Below, piece after piece: positions 12,864 through 23,735 of a DNA stretch of 64,000 nt. The stretch comes from Oscarella lobularis. Taxonomy: Eukaryota > Porifera > Homoscleromorpha > Homosclerophorida > Oscarellidae. Numbering within the stretch: position 1 is the stretch's first letter; the number at the start of each line of letters is the position of its first letter. The DNA is taken from assembly GCF_947507565.1 (NCBI RefSeq), contig NC_089182.1, positions 2,666,001-2,730,000 on the forward strand, written 5' to 3'. A program made the position numbers and the translations under genes. The notes beneath the pieces are model-generated. The model was not told where the DNA came from. It made no database searches and saw only the letters and a list, made by a program, of their open reading frames with translations.

Positions 12864-14253
12864 ATGAGCGACCAAGTGCTACGAAGTAAGCCGCGACGCA
12901 GATCGAAGCGACTATATCAATCCGCTTTATCAGTCGGCCATACGATTCAAGTTCCGCTCAAATACGTGAGCCTCGGCGTTCTGATCGTCCAAACGACGAC
13001 TCTCGTTCTCACGTTGCGCTATTCTCGAACCAAACGCGGCGCCGCTGGAAACGACGAGACGACGACGCCGATGTATCTCGCATCGACCGCCGTCTTCGTC
13101 GCCGAAATAATGAAAATGTTAGCGAGCATGAGCGTCGTTTGGAAAGACGTCGATTGGAAGTTGAGCGGTCTCGCGACGATTCTGCGCGATGAGGTGTGCG
13201 GAAAGCCGCGCGATATGATCAAGCTCTCCGTCCCGGGAATTCTCTACACGCTGCAGAACAATCTTCTCTTTCTCGCTTTGTCTCTTCTCGATGCAGCCAC
13301 ATATCAAGTAGCGCGCGCTTTTTTTCGCACTGTGGTGTCTTCAATTCCGGTTCTCTTCTCTTTAGGTGACGTATCAGCTAAAAATTCTCACGACAGCCTT
13401 ATTTTCCGTATTTCTTCTCGGCAAGAGATTAATCTTAGCTCAGTGGATTTCTCTTGTTATTCTCATGGTCGGCGTGGCCCTGGTTCAGGTACGCGCTGCA
13501 ACGAAACAAAAAGCTTTGCATTGAGAGAAAACTTTCTATAGATGCCACGTGCGTTACCAGCGACGGAAGTGGAGAAAACTGCAGCCGAACACTCCGTTTC
13601 TCAGTCGCTGGCAGGTCTCTTTATCGTCCTATTAGCGTCGTGTTCCAGCGGCTTTGCCGGCGTATACTTCGAAAAGATCCTAAAAGGATCGAAACAGTCG
13701 CTTTGGATCCGAAACGTGCAGTTAGGTAGGTCTATAGCGCGCGTGCGTGTCCACGTGCGATGTCGCGTGCCTTTTAGCGCTCTTCGGGGTCATTTTCGGT
13801 TTCGTTGGCGTAATAAGCAACGACTGGGAAGCCGTTCGCAAGGACGGCTTCTTCCAAGGTTACGGCGCAGTTACCTGGGTCGTGGTTATTCTTCAAGTGA
13901 GTATATTCTAATGCGACTAAATGTGTAATTCTCTTGACTTCCGCGCGCGCGCGCATGTACTTGTAGGCATTCGGTGGCCTCGTCATAGCCACCGTCGTCA
14001 AGTACGCCGACAATATTCTCAAGGGATTCGCGACGTCGCTTTCGCTCGTCTTATCGGCGCTCGTCTCCATTTACGTTCTTGACGATCTTCGACCTTCGGC
14101 GTATGCATAGTAATGTCCCATTACATCCTCCCCTTGTTTACTTTGCGTTCGTGCCACAGAAATTTCGTCATCGGCGCTGCCATGGTCATCGTCGCAACTT
14201 TCGTCTACGGACGTCCGCCGAAAATTCAGTCGTCGACAACAACGACAGCGTAG
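12864..14253 (+). CDS. Golgi nucleotide-sugar transporter, SLC35A2/SLC35A3 type
   Basis: About six exons from ATG 12864 to TAG 14251. The translation is a multi-pass membrane protein with family signatures [130 protein letters not shown] and [12 protein letters not shown]. These place it with UDP-GlcNAc/UDP-Gal transporters, which exchange UDP-sugar for UMP across the Golgi membrane; the substrate cannot be settled by eye. Introns are short (donor GTAGCGCGCG after DAATYQ, acceptor ctctttag before VTYQ). A polyadenylation signal AATAAA lies at 14329, about 75 bp after the stop. Confidence 0.92.
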
Positions 14254-14328
14254 TCGTGTTTAGTCGTTTTTTCGCGCTTATTCTACGTGTCTGATCAGGT
14301 TATCTTGACTAATAATATAATAAAGGCG

Positions 14329-14334
14329 GCTCGA
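14329..14334 (+). terminator. Polyadenylation signal AATAAA for the SLC35A gene
   Basis: A canonical AATAAA lies about 75 bp past the SLC35A stop codon, in the 295-bp gap before the C2H2-POU gene. The rest of that gap shows no further coding potential and probably carries the POU-gene promoter. Confidence 0.5.
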
Positions 14335-14548
14335 GTACATACTGTAGTGTCGACTGTGCGCGGAGATGAGTATCGTGCCCACCTGGATTTTTGCCTTCCA
14401 CGTCGGAACTGATTTGCATGCATTAGTGGCGCTCTATGCTAATGACTTGGCTCGCCGAGACCCCATATACTGACCTAATCGCGTTATTCCCCTATTTCGT
14501 GTACACAAGAGTTCCCAGCTAGCATCCTCTTCCTCGTTTTTCTAAGAC

Positions 14549-15638
14549 ATGGCCTCCGAGAAGACGAACAGCTGTCTTATCTGCAAGAAAACGTTCGCCG
14601 ATCACCTCGCCTTTTACGAACACGTCATGAGCCACGACGACGCGAAACTGCGCGAGAACGACGACGACGACGACGACGACGACGACGTCGTTCTAGCGCA
14701 GAGACTTCGAGTCGGATCCGAAGCGTCGAGCGACCGTGACGAAACGACGATGGAGGCGGCGGCGGGTCCCGTCGTCGTCTCGTACGGATCGCTCGCCAAC
14801 GGAGTCATGTTAGCCGCCCATTCATATCCATATCCGTATTCCCCATCGCTGGAGCGCGAGGGAGGACGGGGTACGCCCGCGTGCGCGATATCCCACCCCA
14901 CGTACAGTCTAGCTCTAATCGCGCGATTTTTTCCCAACAGGACACGGGTTTACTGCCGCTGCCCAAAGGTACGTCTACGAATGCCAGCGATTACTTTGCT
15001 ATCCGCCCATTCCATCGCGTGCCGTCGCGTTCGTACCGCCGCCGCCGCTGCCGCCGTCGACGTGCAGTCCCCGGGCCGTTTCCGTAACCGAGTCGACAAC
15101 AAATCGCAACAGCGCCGCGACAAGGTCGTCGTCAGCGACGACGACGACGACGACGACGGAAAACGTTGAGCAAAAGTCGATAGGCGAACAATATCGCGAC
15201 CTGGAGAATTTCGCCGCTCATTTCAAGGACTGGCGCGTGAAGATGGGCTACACGCAAGCGGCCGTCGGTCAGTCGATGGAGAAGCACTACGGAATCGTTT
15301 TCAGTCAGACGACCGTGTCGCGATTCGAAGCGCTCCAGTTGAACTTTCACAATCTCAAAAAATTGCGACCCGTATTCGAAGAGTGGCTTCGGCTCGAGGA
15401 GCAGGAGTTGAGTCGACAGCCGCCCGAATCGCGCATACATCTGCGTCGACGCAAAAAACGCACGACGTTCAAGCGCACGGCGAAGGAAGCGCTCGAGATC
15501 CACTTCAAGCGTCAGCCGACGCCGAGCGCCTCCGATTACGCCGTTCTCGCCGACGCGCTCGAACTCGACAAAGAGGTCGTGCGGATATGGTTTTGCAATC
15601 GACGACAGAAGGAACGAAGGGCGAAGCGAGACGATTAG
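14549..15638 (+). CDS. Transcription factor with an N-terminal C2H2 finger and POU-specific plus POU homeodomain
   Basis: Two exons, 14549-14870 and 14941-15638, with a 70-bp intron (GTACGC donor, ttcccaacag acceptor); the phase-1 join gives 339 residues. Residues 9-29 form an exact C2H2 finger: C9, C12, F16, F22, H25, H29. An Asp tract and a Pro/Thr-rich linker follow. The POU-specific domain starts near residue 188 (LENFAAHFKDWRVKMGYTQ, VGQSMEKHYG, FSQTTVSRFEALQL). The POU homeodomain starts near 275 (RRRKKRTTFKRTA) and ends VVRIWFCNRRQKERR, with the POU-typical Cys at recognition-helix position 50 and Asn51 for DNA contact. Similarity looks closest to POU class I (Pit-1-like). Joining a zinc finger to a POU domain is unusual; the splice is well supported, but only cDNA would prove it. 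Confidence 0.87.
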
Positions 15639-15780
15639 AATATTAGGGGGGAGGAGGGAAGGATTGATGCCTGTTCCAAATGACTGATTGCTTAGGCGAA
15701 CTGTAAATAGACTTTTGTTCTGATTCCCTGATTAGAGACTGCATAGCATCCATATATGCACGCAAACACAGACTTATCGC

Positions 15781-18700
15781 TTACCCTGCGGAGGCGATTT
15801 CACTTCCTCGTCTGTTTAGCTAGGAGGCGAGCGAGACACTGCGGCGGCGAAAGAGCATTTGCCATTCTCCTCCTACACTGTTGTTTTTATTATGTAAACT
15901 CACCTCCGTTAGCTCGACTGTGAGTCGCGATTCGAAATCGGCGACATTCTCGTCTTTGGGTACGAGCGATCGAACGGGTTTCGGCTGTCCTTTTGCGACG
16001 CCGTACTTCGAAGCGCTGTCGATGGGCAGATAGCTTTGATTTGGCTCCTATATTATAGCTTTATTCAATCGGGGAATCCTGGGGGAAAGGGAGAAGGGAA
16101 GCTCACTTTGTGTAATGAGATTTCGTTCCGTCGTCGACCGTCGGCGATTCGGACGAAAACAGACGCTCCGCCGAGCGGCTTTATCTGTGTGACAAGTTAA
16201 TGAACACCATCAACTCTCGTTTTCTCTTACTTTGCGCTGTGCTACCAATTCCGCTAAAGCAATTTTAGTCTCGTAGTGTCGTAAATAATCAAACGCGGTC
16301 TAAAGAGAAAATGCTATTCTTAGCAAGGATATTTCCCAAGAAGCACACTTTTGTTGGTTTAGAATGATATAAGGGAAGCTGATAGCGATCGGTGAACACA
16401 TAACCATTAGAGAACACCTGAACTGCGGTCCACGCCTGCACGTGCAATTAATAAATCAAAGAAATCAATTACTAAACCAATCGTCGGCTGTCGTACCTCA
16501 TCAATAATTTTCAACTTTCCTTTTCTACCAGAAAAATCAATTGCAACCAGGTGCACGATAACGGCTAAATGACGATGGAGCCGTCGACGACCGAAGAACT
16601 AACATAAGGAAGCTAAGATCAGTAGGGTCGCTATAAAGAGATGCTTAGGGGCTTTCAACTTCCTCATTTTACCATATCGCCACCCAAGTGTTGTGTTTTT
16701 ACCTGAAAGCCGTCTGTCCACGAGGGCGCCTGAAGCGAGCTATCCCAGTCTAGATGTCTCACATAACGTATGGGATCGTCCGCTTTGCCCTGGAAACCCC
16801 AATTCCAGCGGTAGCTAAGCAGCAGCAAAAACAGCGCGACTTTCGTACTGAATAATAAGAGGCGGGCGGAGCGAAAGAATACAGGACCCGCGTCATTTTG
16901 GACCACGGTAAATTCTGAGCCGAATCGACGCTGAACTACAATATAATAAATATAATCTTAGATAGCAAGAAGACTGGCTTATCTCTTGGGGGAATCCTTA
17001 CCCCGATGCCGCTCGCCGGTGTGTATTTGGCGACGTACGTCAAGTCCATGTCCGCCGGAGTGTCTTCAAAGTAGCGCCAGAGTCGTTTCTGTGACGATAT
17101 CGCTTGACGAGAGACGGCGGATGAGATCGCGGTACCTTGATCCACTGTCGACGACCTTCGTCGGTCGTCAGTCTTTTCTCGCTGCCGTCTCCGATCGTCG
17201 TCATCACCTGGCGAACGAGAAGAGACGGTCGATTCGCGAGAGGGCCGAAAAGTCGGATTTCTCCCGCTTGCGGGCGGCACGCCATCGAATAATAAACGCC
17301 TAAACGAAAATTAGAAAGAGAAACACCTGTTTCCGTGGACTTTTGCCTTCGTTGTATTGCGGCGAAGACGAGGTGACCGCGTCATTCGAATTCGCTGCTA
17401 ATCGAACGAGTAAGCTAGCACAGGGCAGCGCCGGCTCGTCGTCGAGAAACGCCGCGTTCATTGGCTTGGATAGTTTGGGAAGGCTCGAATGAATGCGAAG
17501 TTGATGAGCACCTTCATTGAGAGATACCTTCCCCCCTCCGAATTTTCAAACTTTCTTTAGAACGATTCGTCGACGTACTTTACCTGTATGCCGGAACTGT
17601 CGGTCCCCGGCTGACGATCCGTGCCCGATTCAACGAAAATCGCAAGCACCGAATATCCAATAATAGTCAGTTCTTTCGTCCATCGATTTCTCGTGTAAAT
17701 CTGAAAAAAGATACAAAGTCAATAACACGTAACGTAATGCTTACTTAATTAATTAAACAAACTCGAAGAATTAGCGTTGACGTCGGCGGAACTCTTTCCT
17801 CGCGAACGAAAAGAAAAAAATTGTATCGAGGTTCGTAGACATTCGAATCAAGATCGATGTCAGTAGAGATATCTAATTTTTCGCCGACCCTAAACAGAAA
17901 AGATGCGAGTCTCATCCTTCCAGACCTTATCCTCCTCCTCCTCCTCACTTGTTGTACTTATAATTCATTATTCGACCCGAAACCTGCAACGTAGAGTTCA
18001 ATCTCAAAGAGCCTCCAAACGCACTTCTTTTACCCTAGTCGCTGTCACAATATCAGGCAAAAATCGAGCTCCGTCAATATGTAAATCGAACCCGTCCCCG
18101 GCCACAAAAGGAAGCCAAGGAATCTCCGTTCGCTCCTTCGCAATCCAACAGCCCTACGGCAAAGATAAACACAAAGAAGTAACTTTCAAAAAATCGTGAC
18201 TTCATGCAAAACACATATCTATATTACGGCGAGCGGCGACGACGGGCGACTTTCGTCGAAAAATTCCGACGTCGCTGTCGTCGGTCGTCTCGTCTTAGCA
18301 AAATCATCGTCGCCAATCTCGAACTTAATTTCTGCGTCGGCGAGCAGAGTATACGGCTGCTCGTCGGAGTCCAGGATCTACCAAGAGAAGAAATCGTCGC
18401 TCGACGCCGTCAACTACCCACGGAAAAAAATACCGGCACGACAAGATTATGAATATCCGGTCGGTCGACGACGTCGAATAAAGGCAGACGGTACGCTCCC
18501 GTTTTCAGTTTTATTCTGTCGCTCGTTTCATTGCCGTCCGCGTCGGGGTCCTCGTTCGTATCCGGAACGACAATCGTCATTGCCGTCCATCCGACGAGTG
18601 TTTCGTCGTCGTATATAATTTGAATGTTTTTTCGTTGGGCGTTGTCGTCGAATTCCTCTTCGACGTCCTGTTCGTAATCGTCGTCGTCGTCGTCGTCGTC

Positions 18701-21700
18701 GTCGACGACGGCTCTCTCGTCGTCTGCGTTCGATTGGAGTCGGTTTGGATTGATTCGACGGCGTTTTCCCAGCCAGAAGTCAATGATAAGAACGCTGTCG
18801 TCGTCCAGTTGCACTTGATCGAAAACAGGCTAGACAGAAAACTACAAAAACAAAATAATTCTTCGTCTCAATTCCGCTTACACTGCGTATCCTAAATTCG
18901 TGGACTCCTTCTAAGAAGTTCGAACGAATCTTCCCAGTCGACCAGAGTAGTTCAGCACCTGACTCGGCTTTGACAATCTGGGCAAAAGGAATCGAGTGTG
19001 CCTATACTAAGGATTGGGCTAAGACTCACCGTTCGAGACGCGTCGTAGACAGTCAGATTAACACGCGCTTCTCCCCATCCGACCCGTCGAACCCAATCGA
19101 CCCGAAAGGCGACGTTCGTCGTCACAGCCGGTCGACTATACACGCAATAAACATTCTTCGCACGGGGAACACATTCGCGCGGCTTACGGCGGAGGAGACG
19201 GCGATTTTTCTTCAACCGAGCCGTCGTCTCCGTCGTCGCGCCCCGCTGATTCTGTCGTCTGCACGCGGGTTACGTCGGCGTTGCCTTCACCGGAGACTAC
19301 TATCGGCGCCGTGACGATCGCATCGGCGACAAGATGCGGCGGTCCGGCCGAAAACGACTGTCCATTAAATTAATAATAGTACATACACACGTATACTCCA
19401 TTGACGCACTGGAGGAATTTTGTAGACGTGAGCGTGCTCGAGAGGATTAACGTTGATTTTCGACTGAGACTCTTTGTCGCGTCCGTTCGCAATGCGGTAA
19501 TACAGCTCGGCGCCGCCAGCCTGCAAGATCACAGCGGTGTTCACATTTTTTTTCATCAAAGTACTAGTGCTCACTTTCTCCAAAAGATTTAGTCTGGCGA
19601 CGGAGATGTCCGGCACGGCCGGCGTCGATCGCAGCGGGACTCGCCATTGACCGCAGAGAAGACGCAGCTGGGAATCGAATAGGTTGACTTTCGTCCAGCC
19701 GATTGGAATTGGGACCACCGTCGCCGCCGACGTCAACAATCGCGATGCAGAGGAGCGTTTCGCAACGCCGCCGCCGTGGAGTTGAACGAGCATGTGGTAC
19801 GTCGGCGAGGGCGAACAACTAAGTGAAAATAAAATGAATACAAGTATAGTACAGTACTCAAAAAGATATCATTACCCCATTATTTGTTGTTTTCCTTGAA
19901 AGACTCCGACGTTGCCGGGAAGTGATTGGAAAGTGGGATATGCCGTTACTGGAGAGCAGGAGACAAATGGAACCGGTTCGGTTGCCTCGGTGATCTCCTT
20001 TTTGCCATTGTAGAGCGCCGTCGTGAGGCGCGCCCGATTAACGGTGGCATCGAGTCCCACAACAAAATCCCAAAACACAACTAATCCCTCTCTAGATTTT
20101 AAAAAAATTCCTTAGACGTTTTATCGACACGAGAGCCTACTCTGCATTGTAGAAGTTTGACAGTAGCGGATTGACGACTAGGGCAGAATCCGCATTTACA
20201 TTCTAAACGAGTTGAATCGGTTGAACGGCTTTATATACGTATATGCGTTACCTGGATAAGAGGTGCACGAACTGCCGCGATTTGATCTGTCGCCAATTTC
20301 AGTCTGTGGCTCTCCATCTCCATTTCGAGTCGACGCAGTTCGCCGTGCTGACGCGCCACTTCGACTTTGTGCTTCAATATGAGAATCTCTTTCATCTGAT
20401 CGGCTTGGAGATCGCGCAAGTCGGAATCCACGCCGTCGACGCGATCACGTCCAAAAGCCATGTTCTGTAATTAAAGAAGCTTAAAAAATTCATTCATTAT
20501 TAGGTTCTCTTGGCACAAACCCTTCGAAGTCGTTCGTTATCTGCCTCCAGTTGCTGCAATTGCTTCCACATCATAGTCGCCTGGATATTAGGAACCGTTG
20601 GATTGATGGCAGGCATTACATATTGGCCGTGACCAGCTTCTAGTTTCCTCTCGATTTTTTTCAAACGACGACGTAGTGAATAAGCTTCGCCAGCCGAAGC
20701 GTGTCTCTGAACCCTCGCTTGCACTTTCCTACATTCAAATGCTGTCATCGCGTGATCGGGGAAATTTGGGAACTTAAATAAAATCTTTTTGTGCATTGGT
20801 TGCGGGATTACATCGTAGAATTAGTCTTCTGTGGTGGTGGTTGCAACCGTAATCTACTGGGGGGGGGGCCCTATGGCGTCTAAGCGTCGTTTTTTAGAGT
20901 CCAAAAACGTGTCTCGCGTCTCTTTCGTTTCAGAAGCGTTTCAAATAACAAGTGTTAATAAAGTACGGGTATTTATGTACGTCATCACTCGTAAGGTTAC
21001 TCCAACTGCAGCCTTTTCGCACCGAAACTGCGTCGTTTCATATCGAGAACAACGCAGATCAAGCGCAAATGCATTTCTGACAACGTTCCAAACAACAGTT
21101 CAACGCAATTCGGTCTATGAAGTATGAACGCGAAACGACAACGACGGAGTGCGCACGCCTAGATTGAACGTCAACGGTGACGCAGTACGCGCGCGTCGCA
21201 AAGAACGCAAACGAGAACGTTAGACGCAGTATGTTCTACTATGTCGGTTCAAAAACGTGGACAGTCAAACGTATGCTACTCTCAGATAACTCAACGATCA
21301 AACTCTACACGTCTAGAGTACTGGCAAGCCGTGTGTCGGTTCTTCTAACCGCGTTGTCTGATGAGCAGGGGAGCCCCAAACTTTGAACGGTGATGTAGAA
21401 AAGTCTATTACTAACCGGACTGGGAGAGAGCTGATCGACGTATTGTCTGATTCGATGGAACTCCGAGACACTGGTCGCCTATCGTCGTCATCTACTATTA
21501 ACGATGGAGATTTAACGGTATTGCTTTCTATGTCAAATCTCCTATTGAATGAATATCTTTGATGCGTTCATTGGTTTCTAACGAAGGAGTTTGTGTACCT
21601 GACTTGCTGTTCGTCGTCTTTGAGCTGATCTTTTAGGCGCTGGAGTCGCGATTTGCCGCGTGACAATTCTAGACGCAACTGCTCGATGTCAGAGGATGAG

Positions 21701-22962
21701 AAGTCGTGCGGATCTACGCGATTTTCTTCCAAACGAGCCAAGACATCTAGAAATTGGAAACCTTCCTTTATTAATCTATCAAATTCGATATTGGAGTCAT
21801 AACTTTGGGGGGAGCAAAGTATTGCTTTTTCGGGATTTACAATAATATACTTTCCTGCTTTTCTTTCTTCCAGTTGTCTCTTCTCCTCTCTGATCACTTC
21901 AATTCGCCGTTGATGTTCCTCGTCCATCGCTCGGATTTCAGAACGACGACGCTCGTTTTTAACAGCCATTGTCTTACTTTCCTTTGAATGTACCCCTCTC
22001 TGATAATCCAACCTAAGAATTGCTACTAATAGGCAAATACCTTTTGTCCTTCCTTTTCCGGATTTCGCTCTGCTGGCAATTCCAGGACATTTTTCTTCAG
22101 TTTTTCAATTTCTTCCAGAACGCGTTTCTCTTCCAAAGCCAGGCTCTCATACTGCACAGAGAGAGAAACTCGAGTGGCAGGTGGTTTACTTAATTAAAAA
22201 TTCAAACTTGCCTCTTTAGAAGCAGATTCTAATTCGGCTTCTTTTGTATTGGTAACAGCCTGAAGACCATCCCGATTCATCGTCTGATACAAAGAACGCG
22301 CTTGCTCCTTAACTATACCCACTTGCATATCCGCCTAGAATATCAATACATTTACGAATCGTCTCTCCCCCACTAGCTTTGATATTGCCTGTATTTTCTC
22401 CAATGTATTCAAAAGGGCGCGTTCTCGAGCTTCTCGGTCATTAGTTGCTTGTCGCTGCTGGATCTTCAGTTCTCGCAATTGATGGATCTTGTATTGAGTT
22501 GAGTAAAAGAGTAGGGGTTCCTTCTTTTTTTTTTCTGATCCTGTACCTTTTTGTCCGCCACTGACATCCCCAGAAGTTGTAGATTGTCAGTATTGGTTTG
22601 GAGGCGAGACTTCAATTCGCCCAGGGTCTAAATAATCACTGATCAAAATATACCGAGATATTTCATTCAAAATAAATTTTCTGAGATACAAATCGCAGGG
22701 ATGCCAACGTAATTTTTGTGCAAGATTTGACTTGAGCGTTGGCACCTCTGGAGCTACGCATCTCTTTTCTGACCATATCTCCGAGTTTTTCAGGTCTCCT
22801 GTCCGCTTTCTTCTCGATCTGCTGCGAAGGATCGCGACCGAACAGCGGATTCGTTGCGGAACAGAATTTCTCTTTATGCCGGTTTAGAGACGCTGCCGTG
22901 TTGAACTCGACGCCGCAGTGATCGCATGAGAAACTCCGCAAAACGTCAGAAAGTCCAGACAT
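15781..22962 (-). CDS. CCDC17: Long CCDC17-like protein: C2H2-type finger, coiled coil, then beta-rich C-terminal domains
   Basis: More than twenty exons from ATG 22962 to a probable stop at 15781. The N-terminus has a finger (CDHCGVEFNTAASLNRHKEK), followed by long coiled-coil exons (about 22660-20240, for example RRIEVIREEKRQLEERKAG and MWKQLQQLEADNERLRR). Then comes the CCDC17 signature region (FDSQLRLLCGQWRVPLRS, GGAELYYRIANGRDKESQ, PLEHAHVYKIPP, about 19800-19400). Frame is kept on through further C2-like beta-sandwich modules (RVNLTVYDASR; LIIDFWLGKRR; WNWGFQGKADDP; LPIDSASKYGVAKGQPKPVR). Vertebrate CCDC17 as I recall it stops soon after the PLEHAHVY region, so this protein is much longer. 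An Asp-repeat tract is at 18679-18711. Most introns are 50-80 bp; one spans about 21407-20733. The exact 3' end is uncertain. Function is unknown; the family is often linked to cilia. Confidence 0.72.
20733..21407 (-). other. Unusually long intron of the CCDC17-like gene (about 0.67 kb)
   Basis: The exon just upstream on the minus strand (about 21535-21408; FDIESNTVKSPSLI) ends at a GTTAGT donor, and the next exon begins near 20732 (acceptor gaatgtag). The interval contains a G10 run near 20860 and short open frames on the plus strand, but no recognisable domain, RNA or transposon. It is roughly ten times the usual intron length here. Confidence 0.45.
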
Positions 22963-23002
22963 CGAATCTGTGCGCAACACTGCGTAAACGCCGCGTAGAA
23001 CA
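22963..23002. promoter_or_regulatory. 40-bp divergent promoter between CCDC17-like and SREK1IP1
   Basis: Only 40 bp separate the minus-strand ATG at 22962 from the plus-strand ATG at 23003. Both 5' UTRs and any core promoter must fit here or overlap the opposite gene. No TATA box is visible. Confidence 0.55.
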
Positions 23003-23655
23003 ATGACCGATATCAGAGGTATTCAGCAATCCACTGCTACGATACCAGCCGCAACACTCGTACTCTAGATCTACTCGGTCGCTTGACGCATCAAAATCAA
23101 GGACCTCGATTCGGGTGTAGAAAATGCGGCCACGGTTAGTCGAAACAACTCCGTTTTCAAATACTCTACACTCCTCTCTTTCCAAAAGCCGGTCATCTGA
23201 CGTACCAGTGCCGAAACTTTGTCCGCGTCGACCCGACCAAAGACATCCACGTCGCCGTGAGCAGCACGTCGAGCGAAGACGACACAGATTCCGATTCGTC
23301 GACATCTACTTCAAGCAGCGACTCGACGTCATCATCATCATCATCATCAGAAGATCGATATCAGAAGAGACGGGTTATTGATCGAGAACGGCGGCGTCGA
23401 GACGAGACGGGCGGCACTGGTTCGTCCTATGGACGGCGACGCAGATCCCGATCGCGGAGTCCCGTGGCGCGACGACGGCGGTCCGCTGAACGAGATCTCG
23501 AGCTAACACGAGCGCTTGCGGATCGAGACGTTCCGCGGCGGCGACGGCGGTCGAGGTCGCCGGAACGACGGAGACGAAAGGGCGATAGGAAGGAGAAGAA
23601 AAAGACGAAGGAGAATGAGAAGGCGAAGAAATCAAAGAGAAAACATAAGAAGTGA
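23003..23655 (+). CDS. SREK1IP1: SREK1-interacting protein 1-like, CCHC knuckle plus RS/KR tail
   Basis: Three exons (23003-23018, 23069-23134, 23189-23655) join in frame to 182 residues. The first coding exon is only 16 nt. The knuckle reads CRKCGHAGHLTYQC (Cx2Cx4Hx4C) and continues NFVRVDPTKDIHVAVSSTSSE, a close match to SREK1IP1. A Ser/Asp-rich stretch follows, then RS/RR repeats (RRSRSRSPVARRRRS) and a Lys-rich tail. The family binds the splicing regulator SREK1 in the nucleus. It is head-to-head with the CCDC17-like gene and tail-to-tail with DROSHA, whose stop lies only about 80 bp away. Confidence 0.9.
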
Positions 23656-23735
23656 CGTTGTATAGATTGAAAATCATGTGGTACTCTTTCGTGTTCGCTT
23701 TCTCTTCCGATGTCGTCTAGCAGCTAAGAAGCGGG

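Noticed and set aside
20831-21386. Plus-strand frames inside the long CCDC17-like intron as a nested gene
   Set aside because: No recognisable protein segment; the exon found nearby (about 21535-21408) belongs to the minus-strand gene.
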